DNA of 64,000 nt from Hemerocallis citrina (lineage: Eukaryota > Streptophyta > Magnoliopsida > Asparagales > Asphodelaceae), in NCBI GenBank assembly GCA_017893485.1, contig CM030362.1, positions 258,234,244-258,298,243 on the forward strand, given 5' to 3'. The position numbers were made by a program, and so were the translations under genes. The notes under the pieces were generated by a model. It worked only from the letters and a program-made list of their open reading frames with translations. It did not search any database and was not told the origin of the DNA. The number at the start of each line of letters is the position of its first letter. Positions within the stretch are counted from its first letter, which is position 1. Positions 12,448 through 25,624 of this stretch are shown piece after piece.

Positions 12448-15400
12448 TGTCATGCCCCGTTTTACAAAAAGAATACGGAATATGGATACGTAATAAAAGC
12501 CCAGCGAATGATTTTCATCATCCATAAGCTGTTCAAAAATCTTTACAATATCTCACACAAATAATCAGAGTCGGAAGCAAAAGTATCAACCAACATGCAA
12601 AATTGAAACAAAACACCAACAGAAATTTACTTGAAACCAAATACAATATTCTCAAATAAATCAGAGTCTGGAGAAAAACATTATCCTGGTTCACATCGCC
12701 CAAATACAATGAATATCCAATAAACCAAATACACTTTATTCAATGTTCAAGCAATAATAAAATACTAATAATAAAGCAGAATCTCCAGCATTAATACATC
12801 ATCTCGCCAATACCATATGGCAGTCGTTCATCCTGATCTGCAATTAGTAAATTTGTAGGAGAAGGAGAAAAGAATAAAACAAGTACCCATCAATTGCAAA
12901 TCGCGGGTCACAAATAATGTAGGATACAAGTACATGGGGAAACTAACTAATAACATGGCAGTCAACTAGAATTGTATCCTAACAGTACAGTTGTTTATGT
13001 CAAATGTAGTGTTATATGGCAACCAACAGTGTCTAGTAACAGTAAGCTCAGTATATCAGTGAATCAGGATAACAGTATAACAGTATCAGTCCAACAGTAA
13101 CAGTCTAACAGTATCAGTTTTATGTTCTTACAATCTTGTGTGTATTACTAGATAGGTAGCACTTCATGCGCCCCAAAATCATATCACATGGTTACTATAA
13201 CAATCAGTTTCACTTTTAGATTTCATAGTGGACCATGATGGGGCAGTGTACTCAGGATCAGTAACAGTAGTAGTAACAGTAACAGTTAGAACCTTAGTGG
13301 TTCTCTTCTACTCTACACCTTCCTATGAGAAGTAATGTAGATAGGGTTAGTAACAGTAACAGTATGGAACACTAGTTCCCTTCCAAGTACACGTTTCCAT
13401 ATTTTTCACTACTAGATCTTCCCTTAAGAAATTCCGACTTGGTTATTTTTAGTATGGTCATCAAACAGGCATGAATGTGTATGAAATAGTGTCCAACTAA
13501 CATGGTATAATCAGTACTAGGTTCAGGAAAACAAATAAACAATCATAGATGATATACAGTCACACAAACGAGCAAAACAGTGTATATTCATATTCAGGAC
13601 AGCATGACAGTACAGTGTTAAAACAGTGATTCTTGTCGCTACAGAAATGCAAATATGGATCCGTCGAAGGATCTGGAAAATAGACATCCACACGAAACCA
13701 ACGAATATAAATAAGTCATATAGTACTTCACAACATCATAACTCAAAACAGGTTCGAAAACAGAAATAATGTTCAGTCAGAAATCAGGAAAACGAATTCT
13801 CAGTCCGGAAAACAGCATCAAAACTCATCAATTAAATCCAGGAAAAATCTGAGGTATTCCCCTATATGTTTAGAATCAAAATATAAAGTTTCATAATATT
13901 CCAGTAAGAATAGATCAGTCATAAAAAATACAAAAGCATAAAAAAACATAGTTTAGCAAATCTGGAAATCTCAACACTGTTGTACGAAAACTAAGATATC
14001 TCGCAATTAGTGAATCTAAATCCAATTCCGCCAAAGAGAGATGAAAATAGATAGAATTTACTAACTTTCATATTTCACAAATAATTTTCATACAGTATAA
14101 GGAATCATGGTGAAAATAGGATTCTTTATAGAACAGCAAACAAAATACAGCACGAGTAGATTTTAGAAAATAGCATGGAATGTCACATAAAACTTATCAA
14201 TAAAATTCATCAAAATTCTGGGTAATCCCTAACTTCATAAGAAACACTGATCAAAATATTGGATCAAGATAATATGTATAGAATAGTTCTTGAAAATAGT
14301 TTGTTAATAAAATTAACCCAAAACAGAATCTAAAATATATCTACACCTCTGTACGAAAACAGCCTATAACTCAGTCATACGAAATCCAAATCAAGCAAAA
14401 TCAGTGGGGTTTGAAAATAGACAAAATTATCTAAAATTCATATTTTATACTGGAATCAAGATACTGGCTGTAACATAGACGAAAACAGCAAACAAAACAG
14501 AACATCCAGAAAATACAAATTTCACACTTCAAAACAAGAACATCATAACTTCAAGAATATTGATCCAAACACATCCAAACTTGAAATACAACCTACCAAG
14601 CATCTAAATATCATGATTTAGGGTTATTAACATGTCCACACCTATTAATTCACATGGGTCTTAATCCAAACACAAATTCACACAATTATTCACATACATG
14701 ACTAAAAATCAAGAATTGGGCAATTCCTAGGTTATCACATATCAAGATTTATGTCATGAGTCATCTATGGCCAAATTATCACAATAGAGACAAAACTCAT
14801 CAAGAAAATCACAATCTTTGATTGTCTCTAGACCCAACTACATTATAGGTGAACTTTTTGACTTGTATCAAACAAATGAATTGGAGTACAAGTTACTTGC
14901 CTTAATTAGGAGATGCAGAACGATGCAAATATAAAGAGAAGCAAAACCCACGAACGAAATCCGCTACAAGCAACGAATCCAAGCCCAACGAACGAAAACT
15001 ACCCACGAACGATCTCTTGAAGCAACGACGGTCAAAATGGTAAACACCCGACTTTGAGAACACCATAAGAAAGGATGATGCAAGAGTTGATGTTGATGGT
15101 GGTGGTGGTGATCGGCAAGGCAAAGGAGATGGAGTGGTCGGGTTTTGTATGGTGATGGGTGTATGGCCGGAGATGGGGGTGTGGTGGCCGGCAATGGGGC
15201 TCAGCCTAGGGAGGGATGGTGCCGGGTTTGGGGGTTGATGCAGGTCGGGAGCACACAAAGGAAGGGGAGGCCAGGATTAGGAGAGGGAGAGAGAGATTTA
15301 GGGTTAGGTTTTAGGGTTTTAGGATTAGGGGTTTATATATAGGAGTTTAAAGTGGGTTAATGGGTTGTGGGTATTAGTATCTAGTAATAGGTATACAATT

Positions 15401-15761
15401 GGGTAATGGATATTGGGTCAAATAACAATAGGAATACAATTAGGATTGAGATTTTTGGCTTTGGAAATCTTATTAGGGGTTAAAATAATGGAAAAAGAAA
15501 AATACAACCAAAATACCACCATAACACCAAGAGAAAAATAAAATAAAGGGAACGAGACCAAAAATGAGGAAAAGATCAAAATGATGAAAAACGAGACAAA
15601 AGAGACAATCAATCAAACACAAGGAGCTCAAAATGAAATAAAAATGAATATATATTGAAAACAAATCCAATATACGGTTCAGAAAATACAAGAGATATAA
15701 AATACACAAAAAAATGAAAAAATACACTCCAAAATACATAAAATGAAAAATAGGGGTTACA
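12448..15761 (-). mobile_element. Family-A solo LTR inserted in gag
   Basis: It runs from TGTCATGCCCCG (12448) to TAGGGGTTACA (15761), with perfect TSD accgc at 12443-12447 and 15762-15766. At 3314 bp it is alignable along its length with 1691-4832 and 20870-24319. It contains acagtatcagt repeats near 13010-13120 and cagtaacagtag repeats near 13255-13290. There is no coding sequence; the 118-residue minus-strand frame at 14902-15258 is GC-rich LTR leader that other copies do not conserve as protein. Confidence 0.9.
15297..15342 (-). promoter_or_regulatory. TATA box and teloboxes of the A copy in gag
   Basis: On the minus strand CTATATATAAAC (15331-15342) is followed by repeated CCTAAAACCCTAA-type motifs (15297-15330). 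The layout matches the other A copies. Core promoter function is inferred. Confidence 0.5.
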
Positions 15762-16929
15762 ACCGCCATCTCCACGAGATAGAGAGGCGCCTTGGCCAGC
15801 TAGACAGAGATGAAGAACAACGGGCAAGGAACCTCCGCCTGAGCAGGCCCTTTTCTCCCGCACTATCATTGAGGCACCCGTTCCTGAGAACTTCAAGCCT
15901 CCACACTTCGAGTCCTACACTGGGGAGTCAGATCTTGCTGATCACATTGAGAGTTTCAAAACTCTCATGATGATCCATCATGTCTCCGACGCCCTTTTAA
16001 GCAAGACCTTTCCGACCACACTCAAAGGGCCCGCTCGGGAGTGGTATTCCCGACTTGCTCCAGCATCCATCTTCTCCTTTGACCAGTTCGAAGGCCTCTT
16101 CCTCACACATTTCGTGAGCAGCCGCCGCTCCGAGAAGACGAGCACCTCATTGCTCTTCCTCAGCCAAAAGAAGGGCAAACGACTGAAGGATTATGTCAAG
16201 CAGTTCACCGCAAAAGCCAGGTCCATCGCCTCCCTGTATCAGTTAGTAGCTTCGACTGCTTTCCAATCCAATGTCATCAACCCTGATCTCAGGGCGTCCC
16301 TGGACAAGAAGCCTCCTCGGGACTTCTCCGAGATCCTCTTCAGGAGCGAGAAGTATATCCGAGCTGAAGAGGCTCTCAATCACCCCACTCTAGAGGGGTC
16401 ATCTTCTGGGAACAAACGAAAGACTACTGAGGAAGAAGGAGCTAAGAAACTCCAAAAAGACAACGGAGGTCAACGGCGCCCTCTCCCCTGCTTCGAAAAG
16501 TTCACTTCGCTCATTGCTAGTGTTTCCGCCATCTTGATGGAAATTGGGAACGAGGGTATTCTACTGCCACCTCCAAAGACGAACACCCTCGGAAAAAAGA
16601 GAAACCAGGATAAGTGGTGCCGCTTCCACAGGGACCACAGGCACGACACAGACGATTGTCAGGCCCTGAAGGACGAGATCGAGGCCTTCATTTAGAGGGG
16701 GCAGCTCGCTAGGTTCATAAGGAGGGACAGGGCCGATCTGCCTCCACCTCCCAGGGGGGACTAACAGGCGAACAGAACAACATCCGGAGACTCTGGACGT
16801 CGAAGTAGAGGCCATCTTGCACCTTATACACGGAGGCCCAATGGGGGGAGATTCCAACTCCTCCTGAAAAGTTTTTGTTAGGGAAGTCAACTCCGTGTAG
16901 AGCCATCCTTTCCCCCAAGGGCCTTAGAG

Positions 16930-17299
16930 TCCCTGTCACGTTCTCCGATAGAGAGTTGGAGGGTGTTCGCAGCCCCCTATTGCGACGCCCTCGTCATTAA
17001 CCTCCGAATGACCAACTTCGATGTACGTCGGGTCTTGGTGGACAATGGCAGCTCGGTTAACATCCTCTTCTTGGAGGCGTTCAAGGGCCTCCAGCTATCA
17101 AGGGACCGGCTCAAGCCAGCTGGCTACATTCTTCATGGGTTCACCTGGGGTGCCGGTGACGATCGAGGGAGTTATAACCCTCGACGTCACCGTTGGCAAA
17201 ACCGTGATCACTCGCACGGAGCTGATGGACTTCATGGTGGTGGATGTGAAAGCTGCCTATAATGTCATCCTGGGTCGACCAGGTCTCGCCGCACTCTAG
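16930..17299 (+). pseudogene. Aspartic protease of the Tat element
   Basis: This enzyme cuts Gag-Pol into its parts. The region reads ALVINLRMTNFDVRRVLVDN followed by GSSVNILFLEAF near 17030-17075. DNGSS stands where Tat proteases have D-T/N-G-S, the catalytic aspartate motif. Downstream TELMDFMVVDV and YNVILGRPGL (17215-17285) match the family's C-terminal part and the ILGRP motif. The upstream TFSDRELEGV segment is in another frame, so a frameshift lies near 16960, and a second lies near 17150. It ends at TAG 17297. It is non-functional as it stands. Confidence 0.75.
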
Positions 17300-19023
17300 G
17301 CCATTCCTTCAGATTATCACATGACGATGAAGTTCCCCACTCCCTCAGGGGTGGGAGAAGTGAGAGGGAGTCAGGAGGCGGCCCGCAAGTGTTATATGAC
17401 CTCGATGGGAGGTTCGGTCCTCTCCCTAGAAGCCTTCGATCTCTCACTGAAAAGTAGCCAGACCATCTCTGCGCCAGTGGGAGAGCTAGAGGAAGTGGCC
17501 TTCTCAGAAGAAGACGCCACCAAGACGTTCCAGACCAGCAAGGCACTTTCCCCCTCCATTAAGAAATACATCAGGGAGAACTACGATCTCTTCGCTTGGA
17601 TCGTGGCGGATATGCCAAGGATCTCAGAGGAGCTCATAATGCACCACCATAGTGTCGCCCCGGTAGTCAAGCCATCTTAGCAGAAGCGGCGTAAGTTTGC
17701 TCCCGAGCGCCAACAGGCGATTAAGGAAGAGGTCGAGAAGCTCCTGAACGCCCGATTCATCCAGAAGGTGAACTACCCCGAGTGGTTGTCCAATGTGGTG
17801 ATGGTCAAAAAATCCAACGGGAGCTGGAGGATATGCATCAATTTTACCGACCTCAACAAGGCATGTCCGAAGGATCCATTTCCCCTTCCGAGCATCAACG
17901 CTCTGATCGATGCGACCTACGGACACGAGCTCCTCAGTTTAATGGATGCCTTTTCGGGGTACAACCAGATCCTGATGTTCCCTCCCGACATCCCGAAGAC
18001 CTCATTCGTAACTGATCAGGGCCTGTATTGCTACCGGGTCATGCCGTTCGGCTTGAAGAACGCGGGAGCTACATACCAGTGCCTAGTGAACAGGGTTTTC
18101 CGAGACCAGATTGGCCGGAACATGGAAATCTATGTAGACGACATATTGGTTAAGAGCATCCGAGGGCAGGAGCATGTCTTCGACCTCCAGGAAGCCTTCA
18201 GGGTGTTGAGGAGACACAACATGAGGCTGAATCCGAGCAAGTGTGCGTTCGGAGTTTCATCCGGTAAGGTCTTGGGGTTCATGGTAAGCCAGAGGGACAT
18301 AGAGGCCAACCCTGAGAAGATCCATACCATTCTCAAAATGGCTCCCCCTTTCAGTGTTAAAGATGTACAGAGGCTCACTGGGCGCCTCGCGGCAATTGGG
18401 CGATTCCTCCCCAAATCTAGGGATAAGTGCTTCTCGTTCTTCAAGGCCCTTAGGGGGCTAAAGGCTTTGAATGGGGGCAACAGCAACTGTAACACCCTAA
18501 ATTTTATTTATGAAGAATTTGTGATTTTACGTATTTTGCACGTATAATTTTATTTGTATAATTTCTTTTATAAAAATATTTCTTATATAGTATTTGTTCT
18601 CTTTATTTTCCAAAAGACTATTTTTTTAAAAGCCTAATTAAATTCTAGGCCTATTTGTCTCTTTTAGCCCATTCTTATTTAATTAATTAAATTAGTTGGT
18701 AGAGCGTATGGTTAATTGGCCCATTAGTGAGCCCATTTAACTTAATCCTTTTTTAAATGGCCTAACTTGTAGTGTAGACTCATTTCATGAACAATTATAA
18801 TTTTTCACATGAAAAAATTTGCAAGTGGGGGACACTAGAATGGCACGTGCAATGTGCACAATCTATTGTAGGCCGGATTGTGCATGGGAAGGAGGGAGAG
18901 TGGATGAGATAGTGGGGTCGTTACTTTCATCATGGGAAGTTATTACAACTCTCTACTTCATCTTGGCCTTTGATCCTTAACCATATGATCTCATCCTGGC
19001 CTTCCATTTACCCTAAAAATTTG

Positions 19024-19066
19024 TATAAATACGCTCCCCCCTCCCCCCCCCACACACACACACAAG
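19024..19066 (+). promoter_or_regulatory. TATA box and CT/CA leader of the B solo LTR
   Basis: TATAAATA (19024-19031) is followed by a C-rich run and a CA dinucleotide tract. The spacing suits a plant core promoter with a pyrimidine-rich start region. Function is inferred. Confidence 0.5.
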
Positions 19067-19984
19067 TTATCCTTGCACCTAAAGTTGAAAAAGAAAGAGA
19101 GAAAAGAAATACAAGTTAGTGAGACAAAAAATTGAGAAGTTTGTGAGTTAAAAAAATTGAGTGCTAGTGTGTTCTTCAACCAAGGAGAGGAGGCCGGCAT
19201 TTTCATGGATCAAGAAGGGGAGGCTCGGGTTCTACCTAGCACTAGTAGGAGAAGCAACTTGGTGGATCAAACTAGGAGGAGAAGGCTTTCCTTGTTCATT
19301 CTAGGAGATCCCTAGGAAATTTTGTGTGTTTTCTCTCCATTAAAGGTGGGTGTTTCTCTTAAACTTATAAGTAGCCATCATGAAATGGTATGTTTGATCA
19401 GATTAAAAGAAACTATAACTAATCTAGCCATGTGATGTGAAAATGAGACAATTTGATATTTGTAGGATTGTATGTTAAAGTATGTTAATTGATTGCAAAA
19501 TTTGTGATTGTTAATTTAGAATTTACCATGCTACCATGCTTTATTTGTTTGTTATATGCTAAATTAAGAAGATATGCTTGTATGTTAAATAATTGAAATA
19601 AGAACCATAGGAAAATGTGATTTGACTACTTGATTGTTAAATGACATGAAAAAGAAAATTTATTACTGAAATAAACATATAACATTAATAAAAAAATTTA
19701 TAAGGGAATTGGGGAAATTTTAAGTGCATTTTATAAAGAGAATATGCTCATTTCCCAAAGTTTCGAAAATTGAAAAAACAATATGCAAGTAGAGAGCAAA
19801 ATTATGTTTTTGTATCAAAAATCAAATTTTATTATACTGAAATACTGTAATAAGATAAACAATAAAATCTGGAGTTTTTGAATAAATTTGGAGAAGAAGA
19901 GAACTCAAAAACATTCATTTTTGTAAAAATTTGAAATAACTAAGTCTCAGACTTAAACCCCTAAAAACCCCACTCTATATCAGT

Positions 19985-20230
19985 TTGGTCTTTTAGACCA
20001 TTTGGTTAATGGGTGCGTGGGGCGCTTACTGTAGCTTGTGGGTGTCTATGGTCTTGGGTTCGAAATTGGGCTCTGCCCTTTTGTTTTCGTTTTTGAATAA
20101 AACCCCAAATTGAAACCAAAATCCCTTATCCATTAAACCCCATGCCATATCATGGTTGCGCCTTAGCCCAGTTGGCTTTCGGTGGCGGTTGGCTAGTCTC
20201 AGGTCTTGGGTTCGATTCCTGGTTTCGGCA
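19985..20230 (+). repeat. Two tRNA-like Pol III promoter modules
   Basis: Module 2 has an A-box-like ttagcccagttgg (20163-20175) and a B-box ggttcgattcc (20209-20219), 34 bases apart. Module 1 has ttagaccatttgg (19993-20005) and ggttcgaaatt (20057-20067) in the same order and orientation. Both lie inside a B LTR. They look like tRNA-derived SINE heads, or tRNA sequence captured by the LTR. I could not fold either into a full cloverleaf, so neither is called a tRNA gene. Confidence 0.45.
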
Positions 20231-20869
20231 GGTTTAAAACTTTTTGATTTTTTTGGGTTTTAAATTGATTATTTGGCTTTTAAAAATTCGAACAAAATAC
20301 TATAATTATTCTTAAAATATGTAGATCTTATGAACAATATTTTTGCATGATTTGACTAAAATAAAAGTGATTTAGAAGTGAAAATTAAGTAGAGTTGCAT
20401 GAAGTTGACATTTGTATAAATATGAAAAGCGATTATTTTTCATGAGAAGATTATACTAAATTATAAAAGAGAATTTTGAATGGAAGAAAATTTAAGTGTG
20501 TTATTTATGGACTTTTATTGCCTAATTTGGGTATTGTATATGAATGAAAAATACGACCTTGTAGTTTGAATCAAGTAAAGAAAAGAAATAACAAGCGAAA
20601 AACATATGTGTTTACTGGAATAAATTTTGACTATGAAATGCATGAATTGAAAGTGAACTTGATATATGAGATTTGATTCATAGAAAAGAATGGAAATCAT
20701 ATTAATTGTGAAAAAGAACTTATGAGTATGAAGACTCAAATTTTGTGATTATGAAGTGAAATTGAGAAACTAGAGTATAGCTAAGCCTCATATCGGCATT
20801 GAAAAGAAATATGTTGAAATGAAAAGACCAAAATTTGGGTCATGTTGTATAAATGGTTAAAACCGGTAT

Positions 20870-23800
20870 TGTCACGCCCCGCTTCCCAAAAATACGGAAT
20901 ACAAGTACGTAACAAAAGCCCAGCGAATGATTTTCATCATCCTTAAGCTGTTTCAGAAATCTTTGCAACACATCACAGAATTTATCAGAGTCGGAAGCAA
21001 AAAATGTCACAACCATTCACGAATACTTGAAACAATTTACCAACAAAAATTTATTTGAAATCAAATACAATATTCCAAAATAAAACAGAGTCTGGAGAAA
21101 AACAATATTCTGGGTCACATCACCCAATACAAATAATATCCAAGTCTCAAAATACCAGAATAATACAAGTCTCACGAATACAAATATTGTTCTAGCACGA
21201 TACAAGAAATAATAATAATCAAAAGCAACTAATACTTCAAGTCTCCAATACCATCTTGAACCTGTTCGCCATAATCTGCAATTCATCGAATGCAGGAAAG
21301 AGGAAAAGAGAAAACACAAGTACCCGTTAATTACAAGTTCGGATCACAAATAGAGTAGGATACAAGCACATGGGAAAACTAACTAATAACAGGTCATAAT
21401 GCATCGACAGTAATATCTAACATGGTATCCTAACAGTACAGTTGTTTCATGTCTAAGGCAGTGTCATAAGATAACTAACAGTCTCTAGTAACAGTATCTC
21501 AGTATATCAGTGAATCAGGATAACAGTATATCAGTTTCAGGTTAACAGTGTGTCAGTATCAGTGTACAGTCTCAGTATATCATTCTTAGTCTAACAGTAA
21601 TCAGTTTATGCACTTACAGTCTTATGGGTATTACTAACTAGGTAGCACTTCATGTGCCATCTTTTTATCACATGATTGCTACAGTCAAAACAGTTGCGTA
21701 TGTAGATTTCGTAGGAGATATTATAGGGCAGTGTACTTAGGTATCAGTAACAGTAACAATAGCAGTGACAGTTCGAACCTAGTGGTCCGCCTCCGAGTAC
21801 ACCTTCCTATAGGGAAGTGTGCAGTCAGGTAATCAGTAACAGTAACAGTATCAGTTCGAACCTAGTGGTCCGCCTCCGAGTACACCTTTCTATAGGGAAG
21901 CATGTAATCAGGTAATCAATAACAGAACAGTCTGAACCCATTGGTCCGCCTCCAAGTACACGATTCTATGCTTTCCCTCTACTAGATCCTTCCCATAAAC
22001 CCCGGCTTGATTACTTTTTATTATGGTTATTAAATAGACATAAATGTGCGCTAAATGGTTTCAAACTAACATGGTATAATCAGGTTTAGGTTCAGGGGAT
22101 CACATCAGCAGGTATAGTTAATATGGAGTCACATAAACGAGCACAAATGGGTATGTTCATAATCAGGTCAGCAAGACCAATCAGTACTAAAACCGAGATT
22201 CTGAGAGCTAAAGACATGTAAATCAAGATCCGTCGATGGATCTGAAAACTAGACATCCACACGATTCCAACACATATAAATAAGTCACATACTAGTTCAC
22301 AACATCTCAACTCAAAACTAATTTGAATACAGGATTTATGTTCAGCCAGAAAACAGGGGAACGACTTCAAAAGCATGAAAACAGCATGAAAACATATCAA
22401 ATAATTCCGACAAAAAATCTGGGGTATTCCCCTATAGGTATAGACTCAAAATAACAAGTTTCATAATATTCTAGTAAGTATAGATAAGCCATCAAAAATA
22501 AGAAGTAACACAAGAATATAGTTTTAACGAATCTGGAATTCTCAACACTGCTGTACGAAAATTAGGATATCTCGCAATCAGTGATTCGAAATCCAATTCT
22601 GCCAAAACTACATGAAAATAGATGAAATTTTCTAACTTTTATATTTCACAAATAATTTTCATACAGTATAAAGAATTAGGGTGAAAACAGGGTTCTATAC
22701 TGAACAGCACGCAATTTACAGCAATAGTAGATTATAGTAAAGTGTATGAAACACCACACAAATCTCATCTTTAAAATACACTAAAAATCTGGGAAGTCCC
22801 TAACATCATGAGGAAACACTGAACAAAATATTATAGCAAGATATTATGTATATCCTAGATCTTGAAAATAAATAGTTAGCAAAATTGACACAAAACTGAA
22901 TTTGAAAACTACCAACACGTCTGTACTAAAATTATCATATCTCAGTCATACGATCTCCAAATGTGGGGTTTGAAAATAGATACAATTATCTACAATTTAC
23001 TTTGAAATGTCCAAGTTGAGATTCGGACCCTAGCATAGGTGAAAACAGCAAACAACACAGCACAGCCCGCAATTTCCAGATTTCACACTTCATCTTAAAA
23101 ACGTCATAACTTCCACAATAATGAACCAAACTTAACCAAATTTGAAACGCAGCCTACCAATCATCTAAATATCATATTTAAGGATTTCTAACATGTCCAA
23201 ACCTAATAATTCTCACATGGACAATCAGTCAAACACATAGCATGCAATATGTCTCATACACGATCAAAATCAAGTTTGGGTGAAACCTAGAGCATCAACT
23301 TATTAATTCTCATGTCCTAAGTCATCTATGGCCTGATTTACATAATAGAGACAAAACTCACAAATAAAAATACAATTTTTGGCCGTCTCTAGTCTCAACT
23401 ACCCTATGTGTGAACTTTTTGACTTGTATCAACCTAATAAAATTATGTACAAGTTACTTACCTCTAATGGAGTGAAACATGATGCAAACGAGTCCAAGTG
23501 CAAAACCCACGAACAAAATCCCTCATAGCGCGAATTCTAGCGAACCCACGAACCAAAAATGCCCTACGATCAACCTCCTTGATGCACGAACCAAAGTGGA
23601 TGATACCCACTTCAAAAACACAGCCAAGGGATGGTCTTGCACTGTTTTGGATGATGGTGGTGCTGATGGGAGAGGCCGGCCAACAAGGAGGGTGGTTTAG
23701 GGTTGTGGAGATGAAGTAGATTGAAGTATGGATGGATGTAGGGGATGTTTGACGCAATGGGGGCTCGGTTTGGGGTTGGATAGCACAGGCTGGATGTGGG

Positions 23801-24319
23801 GAAGGGGGGTAGAGCTGGTTTGTATGTAGGGAGAGGGAGGACGGGACTCAATTAAAGGGAAAAGAGAATAGGGTTAGGGTTAAGGAGGTGTTAGGTTATA
23901 TGGGTTAATTGTGGGTTAATAGGTAGTGGGTATGAATATGAATTAATAGGTATACAAATGGGTAATGGGTATTGGGTAGATTCCAATTAGGGATACAATA
24001 TATAATGAATCCTATGGCTCCTAAAAATCTCCTTAAGGGTCAAAAATTACAATTTGGTTAAATCACCCCCAAAAATCCATCTTAACACCAAAATAAATAA
24101 TAATCATGAACGAGGCCAAGAAAAATGAGAAAAAGAACTTGAAACGGTGAAAACGAACAAAAACGACGAACAACAACTCACGGAGTTCAAAAATGAAAGA
24201 AAAGAATATATATATTGAAAATAACCCAATATACGGTTTCAAAAAATACAAGGGATATAAAAATACACAAAAATGAAAAATACACTCCAAAATACATAAA
24301 ATGAAAAATAGGGGTTACA
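20870..24319 (-). mobile_element. Family-A solo LTR nested in the B solo LTR
   Basis: It runs from TGTCACGCCCCGC (20870) to ATAGGGGTTACA (24319), with perfect TSD ggtat at 20865-20869 and 24320-24324. It is 3450 bp and the deepest layer of the nest. It contains the acagtatcagt block near 21480-21600 and two near-identical copies of a cctagtggtccgcctccgag segment (near 21778 and 21863). A telobox run lies at 23867-23885. Confidence 0.9.
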
Positions 24320-25624
24320 GGTATGAGGAAGGGCTAACTCTAGAGAATTGATTTTGTTCATGATTCAAATAACTAAGGACTAGATACGTAGTGAAAATGT
24401 GATGAAAATAAGAGAAAAACACGAGTATGAGGGCCTCGGAGCTACGGTGTGAGAATACTCACAGGCTGTCTACACGATGCGTCGTGTCATGATGTGGATA
24501 TGTCTCCAGGAGTCCGTACCGCAGGCGACGCTCGTGGGGTGTTTGGTGACTGCAGGTGGTGTCATGTCCGATGACAAAGGCTGAATTGTCTATTGGCTCT
24601 TCACGATGCATCGTGACATGACGTGAGATTCCCCTCCAGGATGTCTGGACATGAGCTCGTAACTCATAGAGCATCTAGGATACTTATCGTAGTTACAGTA
24701 CTAGTTTAAGTCATGACGAGGGATTGAACCCTACAAGATGAAGAACGGTTAAGGGCTTGCCCTCAGACCTATGTAGTATGGAATGCATAGAATATGAACA
24801 AGTGCGCATTAGTGTCATGTAACATACATGACTGCATTAAGGACTAAGTGCACCACAAAACACGACATCAATAGGATAGTCCCTTGTAGTTCTGTTTGTG
24901 ATCAAGCTTGTGGTTTGTGTAAGTATTTGAGAATCGTTATACAGTTCGGCATAGAGAGGATAGCCGTATATAATATTTCGTCGGTTGTAAGTAACTGACG
25001 CGCCCACAGTTTTTATGCAGGGTAAAGTGATTAACACGACTAAAGAATGCATGTTGATTAAAGAATGATTCAAGTGTTGTACATTTCAATTCATGTAAAT
25101 TGTTGTAAATTGTTTCCGCTGTAAATATGTAATATAAATGTAAACTCTGATGTAACAAAAGTTTTTATTTTCTTGTAAAATTGTACGAAGAGAAGTGTAA
25201 AGATCCTGTGGAACTTCGAATTCAGTCTGTTTTGGAATTCGGGGTGTTACAGCAACAAGAGTCTTTCGACCAGGCTCAAGGCATATTTAGCTAAGCCCCC
25301 CACTCTTGAGCAAGTCGAGGCCCAGGGAGGTCCTCTACCTATACCTCGCCGCTTCGGAATAGACCCTCAGTGCAGTCCTAGTAAGAGAAGAGGACAGGAT
25401 GCAGAGGCCCATCTACTACGTGAGTAAGGTCCTTCGGGGCACTGAACTCTGTTACCCGAAGCTAGAGAAGATGGCTCTTGCCTTGGTTATTGCGGCCCGA
25501 AAGCTCCGCCCCTACTTTCAGACTCATTCGGTGGTCGTTCTCACCGACTAGCCGCTCAAAGAAGTTCTCCACAAGCCCGAGACCTCCGGGTGTCTTATGA
25601 AGTGGTCCATCGAGCTAAGCCAAC

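Larger units (their letters stand above)
11632..16695 (+). pseudogene. gag: gag, split by family-A insertion
   Basis: Gag packages the element RNA in cytoplasmic particles. The N-terminal part starts with ATG at 11632 (MPPKRKSV, then proline-rich) and runs to 12447 with several stops. A family-A solo LTR separates it from the main part, 15762-16695. That part carries the retrotransposon gag domain: PENFKPPHFESYTG, then FPTTLKGPAREWYSRL and FDQFEGLFLTHF near 16000-16110. It ends with a Cys/His stretch, CRFHRDHRHDTDDC, near 16617-16659. The last codon of the open part is TAG at 16693, where this family usually continues with Q-R-G, so CAG to TAG is likely. Frame changes occur near 15830 as well. 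It is not functional. Confidence 0.8.
18488..25251 (+). mobile_element. Family-B solo LTR inserted in reverse transcriptase
   Basis: It runs from TGTAACACCCTA (18488) to GGGGTGTTACA (25251), with perfect TSD gcaac at 18483-18487 and 25252-25256. Without the nested A copy it is about 3.3 kb. Plus-strand orientation is shown by TATAAATA at 19024-19031 and by the end block cgaattc...ttggaattcggggtgttaca, the reverse complement of the starts of the minus-strand B LTRs. No interior or second LTR is present. It contains two tRNA-like modules at 19985-20230. Confidence 0.88.
17321..25622 (+). pseudogene. Reverse transcriptase and RNase H, split by B insertion
   Basis: This copies element RNA into DNA. 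The N-terminal linker (17321-17680) ends in TAG 17678, where Q-K-R-R would be expected. RT fingers and palm run from 17690: WLSNVVMVKKSNGSWRIC, DLNKACPKDPFPLP, then LMDAFSGYNQI (first catalytic Asp) and YRVMPFGLKNAGATYQ. The active site YVDDILVKS lies near 18130-18155. The thumb region VLGFMVSQRDIEANPEKI follows, up to 18487. There a family-B solo LTR interrupts, and the protein resumes at 25252-25622 with the RNase H part (VLRGTELCYPKLEKMALAL). A TAG at 25549 sits in LTD-Q-PLK. It is broken by at least two stops and one 6.8-kb insert. Confidence 0.88.

Noticed and set aside
15473..15896. Phe-rich minus-strand ORFs (95-100 residues)
   Set aside because: AT-rich end of a family-A LTR; T-rich codons give phenylalanine runs in all A copies without conservation.
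20155..20235. Functional tRNA gene
   Set aside because: A- and B-boxes are present, but no convincing acceptor stem or cloverleaf could be drawn; kept only as a tRNA-like module.
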